DNA of 33,082 bases from Saccoglossus kowalevskii (taxonomy: Eukaryota > Hemichordata > Enteropneusta > Harrimaniidae): NCBI RefSeq assembly GCF_000003605.2, contig NW_003141322.1, positions 404,810-437,891 of the forward strand, in the 5' to 3' direction. Within the stretch, counting starts at the first letter, position 1. Each line of letters begins with the position of its first letter. This document shows positions 19,501 to 29,000 of this stretch, one piece after another. The notes beneath the pieces were generated by a model. That model saw nothing but the letters and a program-made list of their open reading frames with translations, had not been told where the DNA came from and did no database searches. The position numbers were made by a program, and so were the translations under genes.

Positions 19501-21996
19501 AGTACAAAGATGCTCTAGGACAATGTACAAACCTAAATAGTTTGGGGTAAAAATCTGTTCATATTAATTCCCTAATTAGCGTAATAATTGATAATTTTTT
19601 GGTTCTAATCTCATTTCAATTAAACTTGGTACATAGATTTTCTGTTACATTGCGCAAACCTCATTAGTTTTACACTAAAATCTGTTTATATTAATTTTCT
19701 GATTTGCATAATTAGTTTTCAGCCAAGTAATTTCGAATTATATTTAATGTGTTACAATACTCTCAGCACATGGGAGTTCTTTCTAAGCTTTCTTTGATTA
19801 ATGGTAGAGGGAGAACTCATTCTTCTGGAGGTTTTACTAATATACATATAAAATCTGGGGGTATTAATAATATAATTATGAAAAAAAATGTGGTATTACT
19901 AATAGGCATATAAAAATATGGGGATATGGGAATATTACTAATAAAAAAAATAGGGAATTATTAATATGGATATGTAATAGGGGATATTACTAATATGTAC
20001 AAGTAAAATGGGCTATTCATGAACCTTAAAAAGATGTAAGAAATAAATAATTATTACTATTAAATAATACTATTAATCTAATTAACTTTATTAAGCTGTA
20101 AGGGTCTGATACAAATTATTAACTAGTCAACTTTAGGTTTTGAACTAATGGCATTGGATGACAAATAATGCTGATTTCTAATTTCTTGTAGTTCAAGTCC
20201 AGACGATAGCAACTATGAGCGTTTTGAACGTAAACCTGAACTGAATGCAATCATTGGATCTTGTGACGTTGTACTTGATCTACATAATACAACCTCAAAT
20301 ATGACCACAATCATATTAAATAAGTATGATGCAAAGGATATGTTTAGTCTTCACCTGATTAACTATCTGAACATGAATTTGGAAAGTATGCCAATAACTG
20401 TTTACATAATATCAAAAAATTGTGGAGCGGTTTCCTCTCTGGCAAAATATGGTATAGGTGAGTATAAGCATGGAGTGGATTTAGATTTGATCAGAAAATT
20501 TCACATTTTACAATTTTCAGAAATTCCAAATTAAAGAAATTGAAGATCCCAGCTGGTTCTCAGAAACAGAAACTTCACTTCACATCAGTCATCCATGACT
20601 TGTTTACCTTACCCTGTGTAACCATGACAAATTGGGTTGTTTACCTTAGCCTGGGTAACCATGACAAATTGGGTTGTTTACCTTAGCCTGTGTAACCATG
20701 ACAAATTGGGTTGTTTACCTTAGCCTGTGTAACCATGACAAATTGGGTTGTTTACCTCACACTGGGTAACACAACTTATTGGGTTTATCACCTTACCCAA
20801 GGTTACCTTAATTAACTGGGGGTGATCACCTCACGCTTGATACATGTAGCCACAACTTAATTGGGTTGATCACTCTAACCCGGGTAACCTACAAACTTGT
20901 TCAAACACTGCTTCTAACATTAAATGTGTTCATATCGTTTATCACGCATAGTTTCTGCTAGTAAGTTCTTTTTAAAGGGAACTGCTAGCATTTTGAAATG
21001 CTGTCTTAATCTACTTGTACTTGTCCTTGGTTTAGGGATTGAAATAGGACCGCAATCTCACGGGTCACTTATAGCCGATGTATACCAGAAGATGGAGACT
21101 ATTACTTTACACACACTGGATTTCATAGAAAAATTCAATGAAGGTAAAAGCTGGAAAAAAATAATTTGTCCTAATTTGTTACAACTTATGAGGCTGCTAT
21201 TATGGTCATTTTTGGCTGAGGTCTGGTAAGATTCTGTGGCACTTAACACTGTTAATTGATGATAGCGACCAAGTAGTAGTACTGTAAATCTGTATTAAAA
21301 TGGTACAATGCAGCAGAGGGAATGCCGCTTCTATTAGAGTATCTACACATATGAAAAATGATGAATTTTTGATTCTCAATTATTCAAAAAGAATGCGACT
21401 TCTATTAGGGATGTGGCTTCTAATACAGATTTTACGGTAGTACTGAAATGAAGGTATACTGGAATTTGGTGACTTTTCTAGTAAATGCGGATAAACGATG
21501 CGTTATGAAAACTGTCTATCAAAAGTATGCATCATATTTAGAACAATGTGCTTGAGATAAAGAGTCGTATAACATCGAATTTACTTCTTTCTAACGTAGG
21601 TGAAGTATTCAATGCTTGTACTATCGAGGCATATGATATCATCGATAAAATTGACTTCCCACGAGACAAAGACGGTGAAATCTGTGCGATGATACATCCT
21701 GCGTTTCAAGTAAGTCCTTGTATTACCCGAGAACACAAATCAAAAGAAATTCTGGATAATTTTATATATCACTGTTTGTTATTTTAATTTCCTTGCAGTT
21801 TAAAGACTGGACTCCTTTGAAACCAGGAGACAACATTTTTGTAACATTCAAAGGGGAGACGATCAGTTACCAGGGAGACAAAACTGTGTATCCTGCCTTC
21901 ATCAATGAAGCGTCTTACTATGAAAAAGGCATTGCATTCTGGGTAATGAAGAAGGTTGAGCTTTCGGCTCCAACTCTCCAAATGAAACGTGATTGA
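13342..21996 (+). CDS. ASPA: Aspartoacylase/aminoacylase (ASPA/ACY3 family) with alternative exon 2
   Basis: Family role (established): zinc carboxypeptidase-like hydrolases that deacylate N-acetylaspartate or other N-acyl amino acids. Seen: exons 13342-13589, 16189-16475 (2a) or 20192-20457 (2b), 21036-21143, 21600-21709 and 21799-21996 join in phase to 316 (2a) or 309 (2b) residues; human ASPA has 313. In the 2a form, zinc ligands are His25 and Glu28 (GGTHGNEL) and His121 (DLHNTTSN). Residues matching human Arg63, Asn70, Arg71, Arg168, catalytic Glu178 and Tyr288 are Arg67, Asn74, Arg75, Arg171, Glu181 (GIEIGPQ) and the first Tyr of NEASYYEK. The chosen ATG is the second in frame; starting at 13240 would add 34 residues the family lacks. 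A Thr run lies at residues 6-11. ASPA versus ACY3 cannot be decided by eye. Confidence 0.93.
14662..15600. mobile_element. 939-bp element with 26-bp terminal inverted repeats
   Basis: Left end 14662-14687 starts ATTACCGAATTCTGC. Right end 15575-15600 is its reverse complement with one mismatch (A to G at the eighth base). The interior is AT-rich with no supported ORF. Non-autonomous DNA transposon in ASPA intron 1. A target duplication could not be fixed. Confidence 0.75.
15615..16055. repeat. Imperfect direct duplication
   Basis: CATCATCCAATCAGCAA-type segments and TTTGAATAAAAGCTGA recur about 280 bases apart (about 15615-15810 and 15893-16055), in the same order. Confidence 0.55.
16189..16475 (+). 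CDS. ASPA: ASPA alternative exon 2a
   Basis: Acceptor GTGTTTAG, donor G|GTAAG. It takes in two bases of a split codon and leaves one. It encodes 96 residues with IFGPKHSDAAYDF, the zinc-binding DLHNTTSN and QTTRTVAKHGLG, whose Arg matches human ASPA Arg168. This is the conventional version. Confidence 0.93.
16849..17947. repeat. 20-bp satellite array, about 54 copies
   Basis: Consensus ACTTGGAACATTCTAATATT with hardly any length change over 1.1 kb. Variants are substitutions: GGACCAATC and GGAACAATC for GGAACATTC, and CTATTATT for CTAATATT. Variants recur in order, giving four-unit (80-bp) blocks at 17171, 17291 and 17551. Most units contain GAACATTC, and most contain TAATATTAC. The array lies in the ASPA gene between the two alternative exons. 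Confidence 0.97.
18687..19777. mobile_element. TIR element with internal tandem repeats, interrupted by N gap
   Basis: Perfect 11-bp inverted ends ACTCCCATGTG (18687-18697) and CACATGGGAGT (19767-19777). The interior has about 150-bp repeating units, each with a core like TTACCTAATTTGCATAATTA and a segment like TTTCAATGAAACTTGGTAC. No ORF. The same units occur in opposite orientation at about 31480-32830, and a fragment at about 14540-14630. Non-autonomous DNA element by structure; superfamily unknown. Confidence 0.65.
19201..19368. other. Assembly gap (run of N)
   Basis: 168 undefined bases inside the tandem-repeat element, most likely where the assembler failed on repeats. Confidence 0.99.
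20192..20457 (+). CDS. ASPA: ASPA alternative exon 2b (divergent duplicate)
   Basis: Acceptor TTTCTTGTAG, donor G|GTGAG, with the same entry and exit phases as exon 2a. It encodes 89 residues homologous to 2a, starting SSSPDDSN and keeping DLHNTTSN with the zinc His. It differs by loss of about six residues before DLHN (IIGSCDVVLDLHN against IFGPKHSDAAYDFLVDLHN) and by AVSSLAKYGIG in place of TTRTVAKHGLG, so the Arg equivalent to human Arg168 is Ser. Open frame and intact splice sites argue against a dead copy. Joining 2a to 2b shifts the frame to a TGA within about 18 codons. Confidence 0.85.
20599..20895. repeat. 37-bp minisatellite, about 8 copies
   Basis: Units begin TGTTTACCTTAGCCTG and continue with GTAACCATGACAAATTGGGT. 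Early units are nearly identical; the last ones (after about 20755) are degenerate. Located in the ASPA intron after exon 2b. Confidence 0.9.
21036..21143 (+). CDS. ASPA: ASPA exon 3
   Basis: Acceptor TTGGTTTAG. Encodes GIEIGPQSHGSLIADVY...FNEG with the catalytic Glu of the GIE(V/I)GPQ motif. Donor GTAAAA. Confidence 0.92.
21276..21445. mobile_element. Small MITE in ASPA intron before exon 4
   Basis: Inverted ends beginning TACTGTAAATCTGTATTA and ending TAATACAGATTTTACGGTA, 170 bp overall. A related copy in opposite orientation lies at 22103-22250. Confidence 0.7.
21600..21709 (+). CDS. ASPA: ASPA exon 4
   Basis: Acceptor CTAACGTAG. Encodes EVFNACTIEAYDIIDKIDFPRDKDGEI... (36 complete codons after the split Gly), matching the family YKIIEKVDYPRDENGEI region. 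Ends in phase 0 at GTAAGT. Confidence 0.92.
21799..21996 (+). CDS. ASPA: ASPA exon 5 (C-terminus)
   Basis: Acceptor TTCCTTGCAG. Encodes DWTPLKPGD, VYPAFINEASYYEKG and the stop at 21994-21996. It keeps the Tyr matching human Tyr288; the position matching human Lys292 is Gly. Confidence 0.93.
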   Translation, partial: FKDWTPLKPGDNIFVTFKGETISYQGDKTVYPAFINEASYYEKGIAFWVMKKVELSAPTLQMKRD

Positions 21997-22102
21997 TTTG
22001 GTTTAAAGCCAAATTCAGTGCTACAAAGGATTTAGTTTGAATAGATTTAATTTAAATAGAATTGTAGATTAGATATAAATAAGAATTGAAAGCAATTTAC
22101 AT

Positions 22103-22250
22103 TACTGTAAAATCTGTATTAAAAGCAACATCCCTAATAGAAGCCAAACTCTATCTTTTTGAACAATTGAGAACTAAAAATTCAGATTCTTAGTAGATGT
22201 ACTATTGATAGAAGTTGCATCCACTCTGTTGCATTGTAATTTTACAGTAG
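22103..22250. mobile_element. Second copy of the small MITE, inverted, in ASPA 3' flank
   Basis: Starts TACTGTAAAATCTGTATTA and ends TTTTACAGTA. Its reverse complement follows the 21276-21445 copy along its length, including TCTATTAGGGATGT and TTCTCAATT.TTCAAAAAGA. Confidence 0.7.
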
Positions 22251-22280
22251 AATCTGTGACTTTCAATACATTTCACAGTC

Positions 22281-23462
22281 ATTAGTCCCCGTTCGGATGA
22301 AGTCCGTAAACGGGGACTTATAATTCGGTCTCCGTTTGTGCGTTTGTCCGGAGTCATATCTCAGAATCCTTTGGACTGATTCCGTTCATTCTTTGCATGT
22401 GCCTAGTACTTTATGTGGGACATATGCACATGCAGTGGTTTAGCGATTCGATCCAAAATGGCCGACAGGCAGCCATCTTGTTTTTTGAAAATGTTGTATT
22501 TTGAACATGCTTTGTCAGTTTTCATTCAAACTTGGTACATAGATTATACATGTTAGGATACATGTCCATGACGATTTATTTCGCAATTGATCAAAGATGG
22601 CCGACTGGCAGCTATCTTGTTTTTTTAAAATGTCGTATTTTGGACATGCTTTTTTTCAGTTTTCATTCAAATTTAGTACATAGATCATACATGTTAGGAT
22701 ACATGTCCCGACCGTTCGTGAGTTCCTGAGTCTGTCCGTCCGGTTGTCCATCAAGAGTCATATTTCAGAATCCTGTGGACCGATTCCGTTCATTCTTTGC
22801 ATGTGCCTAGTACCTTATGTGAAACATATACACATGCAGTGGTTTAGCGATTCGATCAAAATGGCCGACTGGCAGCCATCTTGTTTTTTGAAAATGTTGT
22901 ATTTTGGACATGCTTTGTCAGTTGTCATTCAAACTTGGTACATAGATTATAACACATGTCCATGACGATTTATTTCGCAATTGGATCAAAGATGGTCGAC
23001 TGGCAGGCATCATTTTTTTTTTTTGCGGTATCTTGGACGTGCTCTGTCAGTTTTCATTCAAATTTGGCACATACATGTACTTTATACATGTTAGGATACA
23101 TGTCCATGACAATTTGTTTCAAAATCTAGTCAAGGATGGCCGATTGACAGCCATCTGACTTTTTGGCCTTACTACTAATTTCCACAATTTATGTACCATT
23201 TTCATTCGTATTTGACACATACATCATACATGTGTGTTTCATAATCAGATCAAAGATGGTCGAATAACGGCTGTTTTTATTTTTGGCCATATTACTACTA
23301 CACGGAACACGTGTTTTGATGTAAATAAACAATCTGTTGTATACGTCACTTGAAACTCAAGTTTCAAGGACACGCTCGCGACAACTCCTCCGCTTTAATG
23401 TGACGTGCACAAAGCGAACTTTCACAAATTTAACGAGGACTGTCATTTTCAATGACTTGTTT
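22281..23462. mobile_element. 1.1-kb dispersed element, copy 2 (downstream of ASPA)
   Basis: Same family and orientation as copy 1. The 5' end forms a perfect hairpin AGTCCCCGTT (22284-22293) / AACGGGGACT (22309-22318), and the 3' end has AACGAGGACT (23432-23441). It differs from copy 1 by short indels and point changes. Confidence 0.75.
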
Positions 23463-25932
23463 ATTTTTGGAGTTTTGCAATTTTGTAATAGTGAATAACT
23501 CAGTGGGGTTTACAGTGGCTATAGAGACTACCGGGTACAATTGTTCTTGTACGTGGCATACATGTATATCAAGAACTCTCGCTATTTAACGAGTTGATGA
23601 TCCTGACAATGTCTCTTACAAGTTGCATGGAATCCCTATATGAACACAGCTTAATGATTGGCAATTAAATAAAGTAAAATGCGCATTGGATTATGTATCC
23701 AGGATGGCACTATTGTAGTGTTGAATTTCACCTACACTGAAATGATGACAATTTCATTGCAAGATGGTTTAATCTAACCATGTAATGCATAGCAAACCCG
23801 TCAGCAATTTAACCAGCAGTTTTGCTGTCCCGGGCAATGGCGGTTAGGGTTGATTTATGTATTCCAATTAAAATGTTTGTTCAACAATTCTACATTCCTA
23901 TTCACAAACTTTGTGAAACAAATTTGTTTGAGGTTGTAATATGAATTTAGTCAAAAAAATGTTCATTTTTAAAGGAATAAAGGTACATTTTTCAGCCTGT
24001 CACTTTCCTGTTCCTCCAATGGAAAATGCTGATGGGTACATGACCTAAAAATCTACATTTTATGTGTGTTATCTTCAGGCCAATTCTGTTCAAACGTAGA
24101 ACAGTGGTAACATTTCATCAAATTTTGGCCTTTCACATTTTTGTTTATAACCAGATAATGCAAACACTATTTATTCAGAACTCGTGGGGGGGGGGGGGGG
24201 TGCCAGCCAGTTGAAAGATAGACCCAAAATGGTTGAAATGAATGAATTTGCCAAAATCTTAAAGTTAGGGGTCCAAAGAATTGACTTGTCTGTGAAAAAG
24301 GGGTCAAAACAGCGATAGCCATTTTGTGAGCTGTTTATGTCTGTTCTCCATCAATAATTACATTTTAGACTTCTTGAAAACTACTGGCCAGATTGCTTCA
24401 ATTTTTTCAATTAATATTTTTGTCAGTTTTAGTAAAAAATGTTATTTTTGACCTTATCTTGAACATTATCAGCTATTCCTGAAAACCTTTTGCCCCGATA
24501 CCTTGATAATTGATGTGATTTCTGTCAGATTTGTTCTTTTTTGACGCCTTTATTTTTAGTTAATATTTGTAATTTTTTAAAAATAAATGCTATTATTGGC
24601 TCAATTTCATTGGTACTTGGTGTTTTTGCATTTTAAGGATACAAATTCAATTATTTCTTGACTTATTCCTAATAAAAAATTGGCATTTTTTTTATGAACT
24701 ACTCGCTTGATTGCACAGATACTTGTTATACATATGGACGTCTGAGATTTGTAACCAGATAATTATAAATTTGTATATTGTATGAAGTTTATTTTCACTG
24801 AATAATACTTCAGCAAAAATCAATTTCAAGCGGGCTGTAACATTCTCAGTAGTTAGTTTTAATTAAACTGTATGAAAACACAGTATATTTTTGTATTGTC
24901 ATTATTGTCTAAATTTGTGACTGATATATAATATCCAAACTGTCAGTAGTGAGTAACCAATCCTTGCAAAGCCTCAGAGTTTACTTCTCAAAATAGAAAA
25001 TCAATTTGGTCACAAATATTTTGAGCCCTCCAAAAATCAAGAAATTTGGGTAGACTTGTTTAGCTTCAGACGAAAATGAACATTAACAAGTCGTACCAAA
25101 TGTGGAGTTACACAAGGAACAAGACTACTTACGATACGTAACTGAAAAAAACAAATTTTTATTGATATACGAATGTACCGGGGGGTATTAAACATGAACA
25201 GTTAAAAAAAAATATATATATTATATATATACGGTATGTGCTTCTTTACTTCTTTACAAAACATGAACTGTACTTATCACAAGCATCACAGACCAGTGTT
25301 TTCCCCTAGGAAAATGCTTTTAATGTTTTGACCTTTGACATTAAAAGTATAATCTAAAACATGCTCCTGAGAGAACATTGTCTGATGAGGGTGTTAAGTG
25401 TAAATAAATATGGCCAACAAATTGCCATTAGTAACTCGCAAATAAAGTTGGCAGTATTGGTTGATAACACCAACTACTGAAAAGTATCTTATAAAAAAAA
25501 CAACAGAAAACATAATAGATCAACATAATCAAAAATAATGAACTCTGTATTCATTAATTAACTAGGGCGCCATACAATGCATTTTCACATTTTTAAATCC
25601 ATGTAATAATAAGCCACAATTTTCTTTATTTTACCGAATAAGCAAATATAGAGCATATATTATGATAATAAATAATACGCAAATAACTGAAAAATAAATT
25701 CTGTCTGGGTGTTGATTGCTAAGCTTTACATGGATTCTAAAATGTGAAAGAAAAAAAATGCCCATACCTCTTTTTAGTATTGGAAATTAAAACAATATTA
25801 TATAAAAAATTAATCCTGAAAGAAATTTCAGGTTCTGACATGATGATAATAATTAATAATCATTAAACTACTTAATGCAAAATACGCATACTATAAACAA
25901 ATACATATAATAATACGTTATGTGATCACAGT
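23463..25932. other. Intergenic region between convergent ASPA and CENP-A ends
   Basis: No gene seen. A G run lies near 24186-24200. A degenerate piece of the foldback MITE (TTTATTTTCACTGAA) lies at about 24785-24835. AATAAA on the minus strand at 25630-25625, about 300 bases past the CENP-A stop, is a possible CENP-A polyadenylation signal. Confidence 0.5.
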
Positions 25933-26064
25933 TTATAATCCACGTCCATATCCCCACAGTCGCCTTGCCAACTGCATGTCTTTCTGCATGATGGTGACTC
26001 TGCCAGTGTGAAGTGCTATCAAGTTAGTGTCTTCAAATAAAGATACCAGAGTTGCCTCAGAAGC
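25933..26064 (-). CDS. CENPA: CENP-A last exon
   Basis: Acceptor TTTTGTTCAAG. Encodes [34 protein letters not shown] and a C-terminus RLWGYGRGL with TAA at 25935-25933. The hydrophobic W/Y/L ending is where CENP-C contacts CENP-A in other animals. Confidence 0.92.
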   Translation of the reverse strand, partial: ASEATLVSLFEDTNLIALHTGRVTIMQKDMQLARRLWGYGRGL

Positions 26065-29000
26065 CTTGAACAAAACAAAAACGCAGATTTAGAAACAAAC
26101 TTGATTAACACATCGCCATCTAACGCTGTTACATACAAATTCATTTAGCAGCAATCATCAGTAGATATGGGTTCGTTTGTTGACGTACCCAAGTGGTCAA
26201 ACAGCTCTGTTTGCATATCACATACTACAGGGTGAAGTGTATGGACATGCCTGTCGATGAATTTTGATACTATGTAAGGAAACAGCAAAGCAATTTACCG
26301 CTCTGACACTATATAAATAGATATATGTTGACTCATGCCCTGGACAGGCCTCCATGTATTGTCACTGATTACACACTGAACGTCACCAGTAAAACACCAA
26401 TTTTGTAAGTGGAGTTCTCCATGCATTGTTATTAAATTTTCTAATGATCGATACGCCTGATGCAGGGAGAGATCTCCAGGTATCATTGATGATTTAAAGC
26501 TGAGCATAGCTCCAGTAATTACCACTGATTCAGTAAGCAAAGAACGTCTAAAAAATTGTCACGTTTCCTCTGTTTGCTTGCAATGGCAACACTTCTCAAC
26601 CACCAACATAGAATTCTAGTTTCAGGACTTCATGGATATTGATATACCGTATTACCCCGGGCACGCGCCCCTCCCTGGGCAAGCGCCCACCCCTTGTTTT
26701 CACAAAAGTTACATGTTGGGGACATCCTCGGTTAAACGCCCAGGGTGATTATTAGCCAAGAACGGGGTCAACAATAAAGTTTTATTTGTCAAAAACGAAC
26801 GCGTTCGATTTATTTAAATAGTGTGTTTGTTATGGTAGTTCTCTTTTTGGATTGTGTGGTGGCCCTGAAAAGGGCCGCTTTATTTGTGTTTTTACGTAAA
26901 AACTCATTGGAACTTAACGACGTAAGATCAACCACGCAGCATGGGGCGCACACGTTCTGCTTTCTCTTCATTCACGATGAATCCAATATTGCAACGATCC
27001 ATACCTTGGTGAGTGGTTGAAGCACTTAGCCTTGGTTTTAAAATGTAGTATTTCGCTGACTGAGAATCCACAACGGGAGCTAGCACTTTTGAGACATCGC
27101 GTGGTAAACTTGCTACCTTCTTTCCATCCTTCATCACAGCTATGGCATTACGGTCATGTGGATTATTTTTCTGTCGTTGAAGAAAAAACATTTTGCCGAC
27201 CTCAAGTCTATTACGATAACCATAAAGAGGCATGCCGACGATGGCAACTTGTTGCATCATCGTTATTTTTGTAATTTTGTCACGTGTGTGGGTGCGCGAA
27301 TAAATCATGTTAATGAGGTAGACCAGAGTTTATTTTCAGTCTGTTTTTTATGTATCGCCATTTGGATATGTTTATGTATTCACAATAGTTTGTAAACATT
27401 TCACATCAGTAATAAAAGGTTTATTTGTTTCATTACCCTATCTGCTATTCTTCAGTAATTACGATGCGATGTATCAATACGTGCGTGAACAAAATTATGC
27501 TAATGAGGTCATCGTCATCTTGGATTACAAGCGGTAGTTTTTCCCGGCCATTTCGACTTGCATGCACTGATCACGGTTACTAAAAAAGTAACCGTGCATT
27601 GATTACAATACTTACCATACTTTGTAGCCAATTTCAGTGAGTAATACAACTTCATTCGCTGACATAGAACATGTTTTATTTTTGAAATTCGACCCCGTGT
27701 CTTAGTGTTGCCACAGTTCTTGACCGAGTGCTCATTTGTTTATTGAAACCTCGCATAAATCAAGAAATAAGTATGTGTACAAAGTGTACGAAGGCATTCC
27801 TTTATTTGACCTTATCATACGATCACAAAAACAACTTTTTAAAATCTTTTTTTGGGTGGTCCTCGGGTAAGCGCCCACCCCCATTTTTTCCCGATTTTGT
27901 ATGTTCAGGCCCCTGGGCGCGTGCCTGGGGTAATACGATAATATATATAGTATAGCATATTTTATTTGACACAAAATAATGCATGGAAAATGCATTATGG
28001 CCAATATACATTACTTTATAAACACACAAACAAATAACAAATAAACAAACACTGTAAAAATATAAAATAAATGTTAGAAAAAATGTATATATGATGAAGC
28101 AAATGAAATCTAAAAGTACTCCAAAGTCAAGCTGTTGAGTCTACTTGGGAGCAGAAGCCAAGACGATTTACTCAGGACTGATTCACTGTGACCGATGGAT
28201 TGAAACAATGAGCCATGCTTTAGTTCCGGTGATCTCCCACAATTTGGTGGTGTTGTGTAATTTACTCAAGGCCACTTCACTTTATTTTAGGAGAACTTTC
28301 TAAATTTGATTTCAGACTTCTGATAGATAAGATTACTCATGAACAAAATACAAAGCCCCTATGCATCTTACAGGTGTCGGTGAGATGTTGTCTACGTTAA
28401 TATCCCTGCATATTTTACAACTTAGATTGCAGAAGGCTGTAGTGAACATTCAAAAAATTTGGTTGCCCTTGGAAAAGAGATCTCGCCATGCATGTGCAAG
28501 ATTTGTATCAATAAACAGTGATTTCCCACAATGCACTCTGCCAGTGGCATGTATGAATATAGCTTTGGTCTGGTAATGACCGACTTTTTAGAGTTAGGCC
28601 AGATTTTTTTTCTTCCTTGTTTCTCGAGTTTTTATAAGGCAATTTTTTTGAGGAGGGCGGAAAAAATAATAAAATTAATTCTTTTTTTCCATTAGATTTG
28701 TGTGATTCTCAAAGAATTGTAAGTGAGATCATTGATCGGAGAGAAGAAATGAAAAATTTTTTTTATTCCATGTATAACGTTGTTTCTCATCTGCACAAGA
28801 CTTCGATACTTTGATCATGATACTCCCACGAAAATGCAACTTTGATTTGTTATGCGGCAGGCGGTAAACAAATTAAGATAAAAATAATATTTTTTTAGCA
28901 TTTTTTTGCGCTTACAAGTCGGCGGGCGCGAGAAATTACGCTGAAATAAAATGTTATTTTATTTCCTTTTTCGGCTCCTGTTCATTCGGCGGGCTCGCAT

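Larger units (their letters stand above)
16476..20191 (+). other. Interval between exons 2a and 2b
   Basis: Contains the 20-bp satellite (16849-17947), a G run near 18598-18610, a TIR element with internal tandem repeats (18687-19777) and the N gap inside that element. No gene seen. Confidence 0.85.
26648..27937. mobile_element. 1.29-kb TIR element carrying a HIRAN-domain gene
   Basis: Left end 26648-26670 (CGTATTACCCCGGGCACG...) and right end 27915-27937 are inverted repeats of 23 bp with one mismatch. GC-rich motifs GGG(C/T)AAGCGCCCACCCC also occur as direct copies just inside both ends. A 10-bp-stem hairpin CACGGTTACT / AGTAACCGTG lies at 27572-27596. The ends are strikingly GC-rich against AT-rich surroundings. 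No transposase and no clear target duplication were seen. Superfamily not recognised. Confidence 0.75.

Noticed and set aside
26928-27308. HIRAN ORF as an exon of CENP-A or of an HLTF/Rad5 helicase
   Set aside because: It has its own ATG and stop, a histone-type 3' end and no flanking helicase or RING sequence. CENP-A exons join in phase without it.
27017-27395. Plus-strand ORFs opposite the HIRAN gene
   Set aside because: Antisense shadows of the HIRAN ORF without motifs.
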